Assembly (NCBI RefSeq): GCF_001422645.1
Contig: NZ_LMLR01000015.1
Coordinates: 63,104 to 127,103, forward strand
DNA from: Arthrobacter sp. Leaf69
GTDB lineage: Bacteria > Actinomycetota > Actinomycetes > Actinomycetales > Micrococcaceae
DNA: 64,000 nucleotides
Direction: 5' to 3'
The stretch's first letter is position 1; each line of letters begins with the position of its first letter. The notes under the pieces are model-generated. The model was not told where the DNA came from. It searched no databases and saw only the letters and a list, made by a program, of their open reading frames with translations. Positions 42,797 to 51,309 of the stretch are shown piece by piece. The position numbers and the translations under genes are program-made.

Positions 42797-43279
42797 TTAC
42801 TGTCCCAGGACGGTGCCTTGGACTGCTGTGACGGGGATGGGGCCGAAGTCCCGGGAGTCTACTGAGGATTCGCGGTTGTCGCCGAGGACGAAGAGCTGGC
42901 CGGCCGGTACCGTCACGGTGCCGAAGTAGACGCCGTCGATGGTGCGCTGGTCGACGAAGGGTTCTGTGGCTTCGGCTCCGTCCACGAAGAGCACCCCGTC
43001 CCGGATGGCGACGGTCTGGCCCTCGGTTGCCACGACGCGTTTGAGCAGCACGGCTTCGTTGGGCATCTCGCCGTCGTCCGGTCCCTTGAAGACGACCAGC
43101 TGGCCGGGCTGGACCCCGGCCAGGCGCGGGCCTGCCTTGTTAAGCCAGACGATGCCGCCGGCCGCGACGGTCGGTTCCATGCTTTCCGAGCTGACCGTGA
43201 TCGGTTCGACCACCCAGAGCCGGAGCGCCAGCAGTCCGCCCAGGAAAAGGGCAGCGCCGGCCATGGTGCGCTTCTGCAC
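42797..43279 (-). CDS. lepB: Signal peptidase I, short form
   Basis: Membrane serine-lysine protease that removes signal peptides. 160 aa from GTG 43279, 5 bases after the multicopper oxidase stop. One N-terminal TM helix (about 5-24), catalytic Ser33 in SESMEPT and Lys80 in LLKRVVA, and the C-terminal GDNRESSVDSRDFGP motif. It is a minimal enzyme with a single anchor. Its position suggests co-expression with the oxidase; whether it is the housekeeping or a dedicated peptidase is unclear. Confidence 0.9.
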   Translation of the reverse strand: MQKRTMAGAALFLGGLLALRLWVVEPITVSSESMEPTVAAGGIVWLNKAGPRLAGVQPGQLVVFKGPDDGEMPNEAVLLKRVVATEGQTVAIRDGVLFVDGAEATEPFVDQRTIDGVYFGTVTVPAGQLFVLGDNRESSVDSRDFGPIPVTAVQGTVLGQ

Positions 43280-43284
43280 CGGGT

Positions 43285-44889
43285 TCAGCCCTGCACTGGA
43301 TCCCAGACGGCCGGGGCCGCCGTGATCGGATCGTTCGGGTCCGCGTCGTTGGCGCCGAGCCCCACCCGGAACTGAAGCATCATGGAATGGTCCTCGTGCG
43401 TCAGGTTGTGGCAGTGGAGCATGTATCGTCCACGGTGGGGCCCGAAGTGGACCAGTAAGCGCACGGTTTCGTTCTCGCCGACGTACACCACGTCCTTGGG
43501 GCCCTTCTCGTACGCGAACGGGGGCCTGCCGTTGCGGCTGAGAACCTGGAAGTCCACAAGATGCATGTGCATGGGATGGAACCAGCCCCCGGAGCCGTTC
43601 TCCAGCTCCCAGATTTCCACGGCGTCCAGGGCCGGATCTGCCATCACCCGCTTGAATCCGCTGGCGATGACCTCCTCCCAGGTCAGGTCGTCGATCATCC
43701 AGATATTGGTGTCGTCGTCGTGCTTGATCCGGAACCTGCGGGTCTTGATGGCATCGGTGGCTTTGAGGTCCATGGGATGGCTGGTAGCCAGCGTGGTCGG
43801 GATCGAGTTCCACGTGGGGTCCGACGTGTTGACGGGGTCCGCCACGACGTCGAACCGCATGATCTTTCCGGTGTTGTCAAAATCGCGGTTGTTGGCGTTT
43901 GACGAATTGCGCAGTTCGATTCGGGTGCCCGCGGCGTACTTGCGGAAGTCAATCAGGACCTCGTAACGCTCGGCGCCGCCGTGGCGCCAGGACCCGACCG
44001 TCTGCGCCACGGGCACCAGCCCGGCATCGGTGGCCACCACGGTGACCGGGTCCCCGGTGCTGAGCTTGAAGTTGTACGACCGGGACACCGAGGCGTTCAG
44101 GATCCGGAAGCGGTAGACCCGCTTCTGGACCTTCATGACCGGCCAGGGCTTGCCGTTGACCAGGATGATGTCGCCCCACAGGCCCGAGTGCTGGCGGTCG
44201 TCAAAGCCCAGTGCGCCGTTGGCCGCGAACATGGCGTCGCTAATGGTGAGGGGCACGTCGAATTGGCCCTGCGGCAGCAGGCCTTTCTCGACCGGATCGC
44301 TGATCAGGTACTGACCGGCCAGCCCCGAGTAGACGTTCTGCGCTGTGAAGTGCACCGCGTGATCGTGGTACCAGAGGGATCTCGCCGGTTGGAAATTCGG
44401 ATAGTGGTACTCCTTGTAAAACCCGGGCAACGTGAGGTCATTCGCATAACCGTCGTACTGCGGAAGCGACGCGGAGCCGTGCAGATGTGTTGAGGTGGGG
44501 AGGGCATACCCGAGCGTCGGATGCTTGGCCGGCAGCTGGTTGCGGACGCGCACGATGGCCCGGGTTCCCCTGTCGATCCGGATGGTGGGGCCGGGGAAGA
44601 TGCCGTTGTAGCCCAGGATGGGCGTGGTCAGGCGGGACAGGATCTTTGCGCTGCCCAGCCGTTGGGTCATGGTGTAGTGGCGGGTGGTGACGCCGTCGGC
44701 GTCGACGGTTGTCTGGTAGGCCAGCGGCGGGGGGATGGTGAGCGGTGTCCCGTAGGGACGCGGCATGTCGCTGTCACTGAGTTTGCTGGCAGACTTCGCG
44801 CTGACGCCGGAGAGGGGCACGGTCACGATGCCCGCCCCGACCACTCCGACTCCGCCAAGGATGAGTGCTTGCCGCCGTGTAAGGGACAT
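43285..44889 (-). CDS. Tat-exported multicopper oxidase (CotA/bilirubin oxidase-like)
   Basis: 534 aa. Twin-arginine signal TRRQALILGGVGVVGAG at the N-terminus. Copper motifs: HLHG 135-138, WYHDH 173-177, HPMHMH 438-443 and HCHNLTHEDHSMM 492-504, giving type 1, 2 and 3 copper sites; the axial residue is Met. Closest by pattern to the three-domain CotA/bilirubin oxidase group. May oxidise phenols, Cu(I) or Mn(II); the substrate cannot be read. ATG 44889 with AAGGAA upstream. Between a membrane unknown and a signal peptidase gene, all on the minus strand. Confidence 0.93.
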   Translation of the reverse strand: MSLTRRQALILGGVGVVGAGIVTVPLSGVSAKSASKLSDSDMPRPYGTPLTIPPPLAYQTTVDADGVTTRHYTMTQRLGSAKILSRLTTPILGYNGIFPGPTIRIDRGTRAIVRVRNQLPAKHPTLGYALPTSTHLHGSASLPQYDGYANDLTLPGFYKEYHYPNFQPARSLWYHDHAVHFTAQNVYSGLAGQYLISDPVEKGLLPQGQFDVPLTISDAMFAANGALGFDDRQHSGLWGDIILVNGKPWPVMKVQKRVYRFRILNASVSRSYNFKLSTGDPVTVVATDAGLVPVAQTVGSWRHGGAERYEVLIDFRKYAAGTRIELRNSSNANNRDFDNTGKIMRFDVVADPVNTSDPTWNSIPTTLATSHPMDLKATDAIKTRRFRIKHDDDTNIWMIDDLTWEEVIASGFKRVMADPALDAVEIWELENGSGGWFHPMHMHLVDFQVLSRNGRPPFAYEKGPKDVVYVGENETVRLLVHFGPHRGRYMLHCHNLTHEDHSMMLQFRVGLGANDADPNDPITAAPAVWDPVQG

Positions 44890-44973
44890 GTTGACCAGTT
44901 TCCTTTCAACATCGGTAATTCTTCCGACAGCATGGGCGGGGGAACTTGGAAAAACCTAAGGACGTGACAGCTG

Positions 44974-45504
44974 CTAGGGGGTGTGGTGGGACAGGCCCAG
45001 CGACAAGCGGGAGCCGCCGGGGCCGTCCAGGACCAGGGCGATGGCCCTGTCCGGGACTTCGAAGATCAGGGTGGCGCCGGCAGTCGTGCCTTGCGTGAGG
45101 TCCACGACAGGCGGTGATTCCCAGAGCGGCCGGAACCGCTCCCGGCCCAGCCCGGAGATGCTGAAGTCGCCGGTATCCAGCCGCAGGCCGCCGGGCTCCA
45201 ACGCCGTGATCCGGACCAGGACCCGGACCCTGTGGCTGCCGTCCGCCGGGGCGCCGTCCAGTGCGTCGTCGTTGTCCTCCGGTTCCCAGCCGTCGTCCTC
45301 GACCGGGACGATCTCGCCGATGCTAGCCATTCCGCCGGGGATGGAGGCCGAAGCGCCCAGGGGAACGCTCGGTTCGGGCTGCGCCGTGAGGAACAGGTAT
45401 GTAAGGGCAAGTCCGATGAGGCCCAGCAGGGCGACGGGAATCAGCACCAGACGCCGTCGTCTGGCGCTGGGTGTGGGCGTGGCTTCCAGCTCGGTGGCGG
45501 ACAT
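44974..45504 (-). CDS. Membrane-anchored protein of unknown function upstream of the multicopper oxidase
   Basis: 176 aa. Basic N-terminus (SARRRRL), one TM helix at about 20-41, then an extracellular domain rich in beta-type sequence with an acidic patch (DDGWEPEDNDDALDG) and segments RVRVLVRITAL and TAGATLIFEVPD that resemble the beta-sandwich of DUF4352-like lipoproteins. I do not recognise the family with certainty. No Cys, Met or His cluster that would show copper binding. ATG 45504 chosen; TTG 45516 would add four residues. Confidence 0.75.
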   Translation of the reverse strand: MSATELEATPTPSARRRRLVLIPVALLGLIGLALTYLFLTAQPEPSVPLGASASIPGGMASIGEIVPVEDDGWEPEDNDDALDGAPADGSHRVRVLVRITALEPGGLRLDTGDFSISGLGRERFRPLWESPPVVDLTQGTTAGATLIFEVPDRAIALVLDGPGGSRLSLGLSHHTP

Positions 45505-45572
45505 GCGGCCAGTCAAGCCCGCCCGGCTTGGGAAAAGCCGGTGCCGGTGGTTCTAGGGGTACTCAGCCAGGT

Positions 45573-46223
45573 CTACGTCCCGATGCCCAGGAATTCCGCC
45601 GTGGCATGGTGGCCGGCAACCTGCAGCCGCCAGTCGGGGCGGTTGAAGGTTGCGGGGGTCAGGCGGACGTTTTGGACTTCCTGGCGTTTGCCGCCCCAGG
45701 CCGCGCGGGTGACGCCGTTCAGTTCGTATCCAAGGGAACGCGAGACGCCGAGGGACTGCTGGTTCCAGGCTGCCGCTTCGGATTCCGCGGCCTCCGCGCC
45801 AAGCCAGTCAAAGGCATAGAGGGCGACGGCGGCCCGCATCTCCTTGCCAAATCCCCGGCCGTGCACGCTCTGCCGGAGCCACGAGCCCGTGCTGACGGTT
45901 TTCAGGGTGGCGAAGTCCTTTGCCGCGACATCCTGGCAGCCGATGAACGCGCCGTCGTGCCAGATGCCCAGCAGCAGCGTCCATTCCTGCGGCGACATGT
46001 TCCCGCGGCACCGCCAGTACCACTGCGCCATGTTCGGGCCGAGTTCGCCCGCCGGGGCCTCCGCCCACGGCCGGCTGAAGGGGCTGTGCCCGGGTTCGTG
46101 GATGCCGCTCATGGCCGCCTCTGCCGCCGCCGGGATCTCCTCGTCACGGATGGGCCGCAGGACCAGGCGGGGTGTGGTCAGGGTGAGGCCGAAGGGCGGC
46201 CAGTAGGCGGCGAGCTCAGTCAT
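45573..46223 (-). CDS. GNAT N-acetyltransferase (RimJ/RimL-like)
   Basis: 216 aa. Opens LTTPRLVLRPIRDEEIPAA, the usual start of the Acetyltransf_3 group that modifies protein or small-molecule amines. Acetyl-CoA loop GRGFGKEMRAAVALYAF and the later AAWNQQSLGVSRSLGYELNG follow. ATG 46223 is preceded by TAGGCT and 6 bases and has no RBS. Target unknown. Confidence 0.88.
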   Translation of the reverse strand: MTELAAYWPPFGLTLTTPRLVLRPIRDEEIPAAAEAAMSGIHEPGHSPFSRPWAEAPAGELGPNMAQWYWRCRGNMSPQEWTLLLGIWHDGAFIGCQDVAAKDFATLKTVSTGSWLRQSVHGRGFGKEMRAAVALYAFDWLGAEAAESEAAAWNQQSLGVSRSLGYELNGVTRAAWGGKRQEVQNVRLTPATFNRPDWRLQVAGHHATAEFLGIGT

Positions 46224-46229
46224 TTGGGA

Positions 46230-46235
46230 AGCCTA
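46230..46235 (-). promoter_or_regulatory. Leaderless -10 box (TAGGCT) of the GNAT gene
   Basis: Minus strand TAGGCT, TCCCAA, then ATG 46223. Confidence 0.6.
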
Positions 46236-46271
46236 GCCGAGCGGGGAACTCCCAGCGAGTCACACGCCCGG

Positions 46272-47099
46272 TCAGCCGGCGGGGAGTTCCCAGCTGATGT
46301 GCCGGCGGACATCCGTCAGGTTCATGGACTCGGCGAGGAACAGGTCATCCAGCATGTATTCGTCCACGGCCAGGATCCGGAGCCAGTGCCCGTAGACGTC
46401 CGTCCCGTCATCTTTCTGCCCGCCCTCCAGCCACCGGCTCGCGACACATACGCCCGTGCCGGCGTCGATCCTCACGAGCGTGCGGCCCGGCCGGCACAGC
46501 GGCGCGCCGGGGTCGCTGGGGCGGTATCCGGGGTTCGGTGTCACGGTGGCTTCCAGGGCGGGACGGCCCTCGTGGACGACGTCGGTGATGGTGCCCAGTT
46601 CCACGGGGTTGGCGTTGGGGAACTCGAGGGGCACGGGGGCGTTGCCAGCCAGTTCCACGGGGTCCAGCGCGGCGGCGAAGCGCCCGTTGCCGAATCCGGG
46701 TTCGCCGTATGCTGCCTCGGGCCGGCGGCGGACCAGCCCGTGGTCGTCGTAGACCGGGGTGACGAGGTGGGGCGGCAGCAGCCAGGTTTTCCGGGTGGAG
46801 CGGGTGTAGAACACGTCACGGGAATCATTGATTCCGGTGGTGCTTTGCAGGACCAGCCCGTCCGCGGTTTCCAGCCGCAGGGCTCCCGGACGGCGCAGCC
46901 ACGCGCGGACCCGGTCCGGATCCGGTGCTGCTCCCGGAGAACCTGGTTCGGCGGCGAGTGGCCGGTCCAGGTACTCAAAGCGCAGCGAATGCCACTTCCA
47001 CGGTGAGGAGCGGCACAGGTCCCGGAAGGCGGCCGCCTGTTCCGCGGCGTCCCGGGGCGGGCGCGGCTCGCGCCGGTTCGAGGTGTCCCATGCGGCCAT
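46272..47099 (-). CDS. Conserved-looking protein of unknown function
   Basis: 275 aa, soluble, no signal peptide and no TM helix. Trp/Tyr/Arg-rich with a mixed alpha/beta pattern: SPWKWHSLRFEYL, TWLLPPHLVTPVYDDHGLV, TLVRIDAGTGVCVASRWLEGG and LRILAVDEYMLDDLFL. The middle resembles, loosely, the LolA/LppX-like open barrel where a sugar or lipid group is held, but I cannot place it in a family. Start ATG 47099 follows TAAACT and 6 bases (leaderless); GTG 47105 is the other choice. Divergent from the prepilin peptidase gene. Confidence 0.75.
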   Translation of the reverse strand: MAAWDTSNRREPRPPRDAAEQAAAFRDLCRSSPWKWHSLRFEYLDRPLAAEPGSPGAAPDPDRVRAWLRRPGALRLETADGLVLQSTTGINDSRDVFYTRSTRKTWLLPPHLVTPVYDDHGLVRRRPEAAYGEPGFGNGRFAAALDPVELAGNAPVPLEFPNANPVELGTITDVVHEGRPALEATVTPNPGYRPSDPGAPLCRPGRTLVRIDAGTGVCVASRWLEGGQKDDGTDVYGHWLRILAVDEYMLDDLFLAESMNLTDVRRHISWELPAG

Positions 47100-47105
47100 A
47101 TCCAC

Positions 47106-47111
47106 AGTTTA
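47106..47111 (-). promoter_or_regulatory. Leaderless -10 box (TAAACT) of the unknown gene
   Basis: Minus strand TAAACT, GTGGAT, then ATG 47099. Lies 35 bases from the opposing box of the prepilin peptidase gene. Confidence 0.6.
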
Positions 47112-47146
47112 CGCGCGGGCCCTGCTCCGGCGGCCGGAATTTCCAG

Positions 47147-47152
47147 TAGCAT
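47147..47152 (+). promoter_or_regulatory. Leaderless -10 box (TAGCAT) of the prepilin peptidase gene
   Basis: TAGCAT, CCGAGG, then GTG 47159. Confidence 0.55.
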
Positions 47153-47158
47153 CCGAGG

Positions 47159-47719
47159 GTGATCCAACGACTCGGCGCACTGGGTGAAGCGACCCCGCTG
47201 GCCTTCTGGCTGGTGCTGCTGGCGTGCGCCTATCTGGCGGTCGTGGCCGTACGGCTCACGGTGATTGACGTCCGGCACCATCTGCTGCCGGACCGGATCG
47301 TCTTTCCGTCCTACGCCGTCGCCGGAGTGCTGCTCCTGGGCGCCGCGGCGGTCCACACTGTGTCGGGGACCGCTTCGGCAACGCTGCCCGACGGCGGCGC
47401 GGGGCTCTTCGGGGTCCCCGGGCTCCGCGTTGTGGCCGGGGGAGCGGCGCTGTGGCTCTTCTACTTCCTGCTGCGGGCCGTCTATCCGCCGGGGATGGGG
47501 TTCGGCGACGTAAAGCTGGCGGGCGTCCTGGGCATGTACCTGGGCTTCCTTGGCTGGCCGCACGTCTTCGCGGGGACGTTCGCCGCGTTCCTCTTCGGCG
47601 GGCTGTGGAGCCTGGCACTCCTGGCCACGCGGCGCGGCACCCTGAAATCAAGCATCCCTTTCGGGCCGTTTATGCTGGCCGGCACCGCCGCTGCCATGCT
47701 CCTGCTCCCGGCGTCCTGA
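47159..47719 (+). CDS. A24 family prepilin peptidase, minimal form
   Basis: 186 aa, membrane aspartic protease domain only, without the N-terminal methyltransferase part of PilD. Catalytic Asp37 (VIDVRHHLLPD) and Asp117 (GMGFGDVKLAG) are both present among six or so TM helices. It would process type IV or Flp/Tad prepilins, but no pilus genes are in the window. GTG 47159 follows TAGCAT and 6 bases, so it is probably leaderless. Confidence 0.9.
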   Translation: MIQRLGALGEATPLAFWLVLLACAYLAVVAVRLTVIDVRHHLLPDRIVFPSYAVAGVLLLGAAAVHTVSGTASATLPDGGAGLFGVPGLRVVAGGAALWLFYFLLRAVYPPGMGFGDVKLAGVLGMYLGFLGWPHVFAGTFAAFLFGGLWSLALLATRRGTLKSSIPFGPFMLAGTAAAMLLLPAS

Positions 47720-47762
47720 AGCGCGGCCCGGACCCCGGTGCACTGTCCCGGCGCACCTTGGC

Positions 47763-47768
47763 TAGGCT
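47763..47768 (+). promoter_or_regulatory. Leaderless -10 box (TAGGCT) of the NUDIX gene
   Basis: TAGGCT, GGCCGG, then ATG 47775. Confidence 0.65.
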
Positions 47769-47774
47769 GGCCGG

Positions 47775-48245
47775 ATGGCTACCCCCGATTTCATTCTCAA
47801 GCTCCGCGCCAGGATCGGCCACGAGGCCCTTTGGATCCCCGGTGCCCGGGCCGTCGTGTTCGACGACGCCGGCCGGGTCCTGCTCGGCCAGCGGGCGGAC
47901 AACGGCCAGTGGGGTCTGATCACCGGGATTCTGGAGCCCGGGGAAGAGCCTGCGGCGGGCCTGCTGCGGGAAGTCCTGGAGGAGACCGGGGTCGTTGCCG
48001 CCGCCGAACGGCTCGTCTCGGTGGACGCCGTCGGACCCACCATGTATCCGAACGGGGACGTGTGCCACTTCCTGACCCTCGAGTTCCGCTGCCGCTATGT
48101 CTCCGGGGAGGCGCGGGTCAACGACGACGAATCCCTCGCAGTGGGCTGGTTCGGCCCGGAGGAGTTCCCGGAGCTGATGACCGGGCATCTGGAGAGCATA
48201 GAACGTGCGCGGCAGGCAGACGGCGCCGCCCACTTCCGGCGCTGA
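47775..48245 (+). CDS. NUDIX hydrolase
   Basis: 156 aa. Complete Nudix box G-x5-E-x7-REVxEETGV beginning GILEPGEEPAAG near residue 51. ARAVVFDDAGRVLLGQRADNGQWGL before it is the usual beta-strand pair. Members cleave nucleoside diphosphates linked to another group; substrate not predictable. Leaderless start. A short hairpin with T6 follows. Confidence 0.92.
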   Translation: MATPDFILKLRARIGHEALWIPGARAVVFDDAGRVLLGQRADNGQWGLITGILEPGEEPAAGLLREVLEETGVVAAAERLVSVDAVGPTMYPNGDVCHFLTLEFRCRYVSGEARVNDDESLAVGWFGPEEFPELMTGHLESIERARQADGAAHFRR

Positions 48246-48288
48246 GGGCCAACCGCGGGAACACTTACGGGCACGCCGCACCCTCCGG

Positions 48289-48310
48289 AGGCGGGCTTCG
48301 CGCCTTTTTT
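48289..48310 (+). terminator. Probable terminator of the NUDIX gene
   Basis: AGGCG (48289-48293) and CGCCT (48301-48305) pair around a 7-base loop and run into T6 (48305-48310). The stem is short. Confidence 0.55.
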
Positions 48311-48397
48311 GTCAGTGCCCCGGCATAAGCTGCTCCTGTCCAGCCAGCCGCTGGATAAAAGTTGGCCCGGGTGCGCCCGGACCGGAAATGGGGCAGC

Positions 48398-49066
48398 ATG
48401 ACAGATTCCGCGCTGACGCACATTTACGTCCTCCTGGACCGCTCCGGGTCCATGAGCACCATCGCAGACGATACCGTGGGCGGCTTTGCCGCGTTCGTCC
48501 GTGAGCAGCAGTCCGTTCCGGGCCGCTGCCGGCTCTCGCTGGCCCAGTTCGACGATAGCTACGAGCGGGTCTATGCCTCGGTGGACATCCAGGATGTGCC
48601 TGCCCTTGACCTGCAGCCGCGCGGCAGTACCGCGCTGCACGATGCCATGATCCGGCTGATCGGCGAGGCCGGCGCGGAGCTGGCCGCACTCCCGGAGGAC
48701 CAGCGCCCCGGCACGGTGCTTGTGGCTGTCCTGACCGACGGCCACGAGAACTCCTCACGGGAGGCCACGGGCGCCATGGTTAAGGAGCTGGTCGAACGGC
48801 AGCAGAGCCAGTGGGGCTGGCAGTTCACGTACCTGGGCGCCAACCAGGACGCCGTGCTGACCGCTCACGGGCTCGGAATCCGGGCCGAGGACGCCCTGAC
48901 GTACGCCGCCGGAAACGTGGATGCGGCCTTCCACGTCCAGTCGGCCAAGACGCGGCGGTTGAGGGAAGCGCGGATCGGCGGGGCGAGCCTTGCCGACGCC
49001 GCCGCCGCGGCGGCCTACACGGCGGACGAACGGGACGCAGCCGGGGGAGGGACCCCGGCGCCCTGA
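48398..49066 (+). CDS. VWA domain protein
   Basis: 222 aa, nearly the whole chain is a von Willebrand factor A domain. MIDAS residues Asp14, Ser16 and Ser18 in DRSGSMS, Thr in GSTALHDA and Asp in VLTDGHENS are intact, so it should bind a metal and a partner acidic group. No signal peptide, so it is cytoplasmic. The neighbours give no hint of its partner. ATG 48398 is chosen; in-frame TTG 48362 upstream would add 12 residues. Confidence 0.88.
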   Translation: MTDSALTHIYVLLDRSGSMSTIADDTVGGFAAFVREQQSVPGRCRLSLAQFDDSYERVYASVDIQDVPALDLQPRGSTALHDAMIRLIGEAGAELAALPEDQRPGTVLVAVLTDGHENSSREATGAMVKELVERQQSQWGWQFTYLGANQDAVLTAHGLGIRAEDALTYAAGNVDAAFHVQSAKTRRLREARIGGASLADAAAAAAYTADERDAAGGGTPAP

Positions 49067-49088
49067 GCCGGCGCAGGCAGCAACGGAA

Positions 49089-49130
49089 ACGGCGGCCGGC
49101 GCCTTTCGCGGGAAAGGTTCCGGCCGCCGT
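49089..49130. terminator. Hairpin between convergent VWA and fumC genes
   Basis: ACGGCGGCCGG/CCGGCCGCCGT (11 bp) encloses CCTTTC/GAAAGG (6 bp): a long two-part stem with loop GCGG. Confidence 0.75.
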
Positions 49131-49174
49131 CGGACGCTACCGCGCCGGGAAGGCGCGGCGGCTGGGCGCGGGTG

Positions 49175-50611
49175 TCAGGCCTTGTGCGGGGGACGGGTCA
49201 TGGACATCACGTCCAGGGCCGTGTCCAGCTGCTCCTCGGTCAGTTCGCCGCGGTCCAGGAAGCCCATTGCCACCACGGTTTCGCGGATGGTGAGGCCCTC
49301 GGCGACGGACTTCTTGGCGATCTTCGCGGCGTTTTCGTAGCCGATGAACTTGTTCAGCGGGGTGACGATGGACGGCGAGGCCTCGGCGAGGAAGCGGGCG
49401 CGCTCGACGTTGGCGGTGATGCCGTCAATCATCTTGTCCGCCATGACGCGGCTGGTGTTGGCCAGCAGGCGCGTGGATTCGAGCAGGTTGGCGGCCATCA
49501 CGGGGATGCCGACGTTGAGCTCGAAGGCTCCGTTGGTGCCGGACCAGGCGATGGCCGTGTCGTTGCCGATTACCTGGGCGCAGACCATGATGGAGGCTTC
49601 GCAGATGACCGGATTGACCTTGCCGGGCATAATCGAGGAGCCCGGCTGCAGGTCAGGGATCGCGATTTCGCCGAGGCCGGTGTTGGGGCCGGAGCCCATC
49701 CAGCGCAGGTCGTTGTTGATCTTCATGAACGAGATCGCGATGTTGCGCAGCTGGCTGGAGGCCTCGATCAGGCCGTCACGGTTCGCCTGTGCCTCGAAGT
49801 GGTCGCGGGCCTCGGTCAGCGGCAGGCCGGTGTCGGCGGCCAGCAGTTCAATGACACGCTCCGGGAAACCGGCGGGGGTGTTGATGCCGGTGCCGACCGC
49901 GGTGCCGCCCAGCGGAACTTCCGCGACGCGGGGGAGGGCGGCATTGATGCGCTCGACGCCGTATCGGACCTGCGCCGCGTACCCGCCGAACTCCTGGCCC
50001 AATGTCACCGGCGTGGCATCCATCAGGTGCGTGCGGCCGGACTTGACGACGTCCTTGAACTCGACGGCCTTGCGCTCCAGGGACTCCGCGAGGTAGCCCA
50101 GTGCCGGGATGAGGTCGTTGATCAGGGCGGACGTGGCGGCCACGTGGACGGAAGTGGGGAAGACGTCGTTGGAGGACTGCGAGGCGTTGACGTGGTCGTT
50201 CGGGTGGACCACCTTGTCGCTGCCGCCGGCCTTGAGCGCGCGGGTGGCCAGTTCGGCGAGGACCTCGTTGGTGTTCATGTTGGACGAGGTGCCCGAACCG
50301 GTCTGGAACACGTCGATCGGGAAGTCGCCGTCGTACTTTCCGGTCGCGACCTCATCGGCGGCGTCCGCGATCGCCTGGGCGAGCTCGCCGTCGAGCACTC
50401 CCAGTTCTGCGTTGGCCTGGGCCGCGGCCTTCTTGACCCGGGCGAGGGCTTCGATGTGGGCGCGTTCCAGTGTCTTACCGGAGATGGGGAAGTTCTCGAC
50501 AGCACGCTGCGTCTGGGCGCGGTACAGGGCGTTCACGGGGACGCGGACTTCGCCCATCGTGTCGTGTTCAATGCGGAACTCTTTGGTGTTCAACTCTTCT
50601 GTGGAAGTCAT
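49175..50611 (-). CDS. fumC: Class II fumarate hydratase
   Basis: TCA-cycle hydration of fumarate to malate. 478 aa. SGRTHLMDATPVTLGQEF carries the catalytic His region and the family signature GSSIMPGKVNP is intact; GSGTSSNMNTNEV binds substrate. It is the iron-free class. The fum-carbonic anhydrase-DUF4245-glpX neighbourhood matches Rv1098c-Rv1100 of M. tuberculosis. ATG 50611, no strong RBS. Confidence 0.97.
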   Translation of the reverse strand: MTSTEELNTKEFRIEHDTMGEVRVPVNALYRAQTQRAVENFPISGKTLERAHIEALARVKKAAAQANAELGVLDGELAQAIADAADEVATGKYDGDFPIDVFQTGSGTSSNMNTNEVLAELATRALKAGGSDKVVHPNDHVNASQSSNDVFPTSVHVAATSALINDLIPALGYLAESLERKAVEFKDVVKSGRTHLMDATPVTLGQEFGGYAAQVRYGVERINAALPRVAEVPLGGTAVGTGINTPAGFPERVIELLAADTGLPLTEARDHFEAQANRDGLIEASSQLRNIAISFMKINNDLRWMGSGPNTGLGEIAIPDLQPGSSIMPGKVNPVICEASIMVCAQVIGNDTAIAWSGTNGAFELNVGIPVMAANLLESTRLLANTSRVMADKMIDGITANVERARFLAEASPSIVTPLNKFIGYENAAKIAKKSVAEGLTIRETVVAMGFLDRGELTEEQLDTALDVMSMTRPPHKA

Positions 50612-50681
50612 GGGGCTAGCTTATTGGGCGGAGGCGTTCCACCGAAAACCGTGAACGGCTTGCTACCCGCGCTGCAGGACG

Positions 50682-51296
50682 CTAGAGCTCGCCGATTCCG
50701 GACACGAGGTCCGCCCTGCCCTCGGCCAGGCTGTAGGCCAGGCCGATCACTGCCGCCCGGCCGCCGCCGACGGCATCGGAAATGACCCGCGAGCTGTCTA
50801 CGAGCCGCTGCGACGTCTGTTTGACGTTCTCGACCACCATGTCGTTGACGTCGTGCTGGTTGTTGCGCAGCGAGGTCAGTACGGACGGTGTGATGCGCTC
50901 GACGAGGCTGCGCATGAAGCCGACGGGCATCTGTCCGGTCTCCACGGCGTTCTTGGTGGCCGTGACCGCTCCGCAGCTGTCGTGCCCGAGGACTACGATC
51001 AGCGGCACGCCAAGGACGCTGACGCTGTATTCGAGGGAACCGAGCACTGCGTCGTCGATCACCTGGCCTGCGGTGCGGACCACGAAGGCGTCCCCGAGGC
51101 CGAGGTCGAAGATAATTTCAGCGGCGAGCCGGGAATCCGAACAGCCGAAGATCACCGCGAACGGATGCTGGTTTTCCACGAGTGAGGAGCGTCGGGACGC
51201 GTCCTGGTTCGGATGGGACGATGCGCCGGACACGAAGCGTTCGTTGCCTTCGCGGAGGCGGCGCCAGGCAAGTGCTGGGGTGAGATAGGTGGCCAC
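50682..51296 (-). CDS. Beta-carbonic anhydrase
   Basis: Reversible hydration of CO2. 204 aa. Zinc ligands Cys52 (FGCSDSR), His105 and Cys108 (GHDSCGAV); Asp54 and Arg56 form the dyad. Start GTG 51296, preceded by TAAAGT and 7 bases, so likely leaderless. It lies between fumC and the DUF4245 gene in the same direction and would supply bicarbonate to carboxylases. Confidence 0.94.
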   Translation of the reverse strand: MATYLTPALAWRRLREGNERFVSGASSHPNQDASRRSSLVENQHPFAVIFGCSDSRLAAEIIFDLGLGDAFVVRTAGQVIDDAVLGSLEYSVSVLGVPLIVVLGHDSCGAVTATKNAVETGQMPVGFMRSLVERITPSVLTSLRNNQHDVNDMVVENVKQTSQRLVDSSRVISDAVGGGRAAVIGLAYSLAEGRADLVSGIGEL

Positions 51297-51303
51297 GGCC
51301 CCT

Positions 51304-51309
51304 ACTTTA
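51304..51309 (-). promoter_or_regulatory. Leaderless -10 box (TAAAGT) of the carbonic anhydrase gene
   Basis: Minus strand TAAAGT, 7 bases, then GTG 51296. The box overlaps the stop codon of the preceding DUF4245 gene. Confidence 0.5.
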
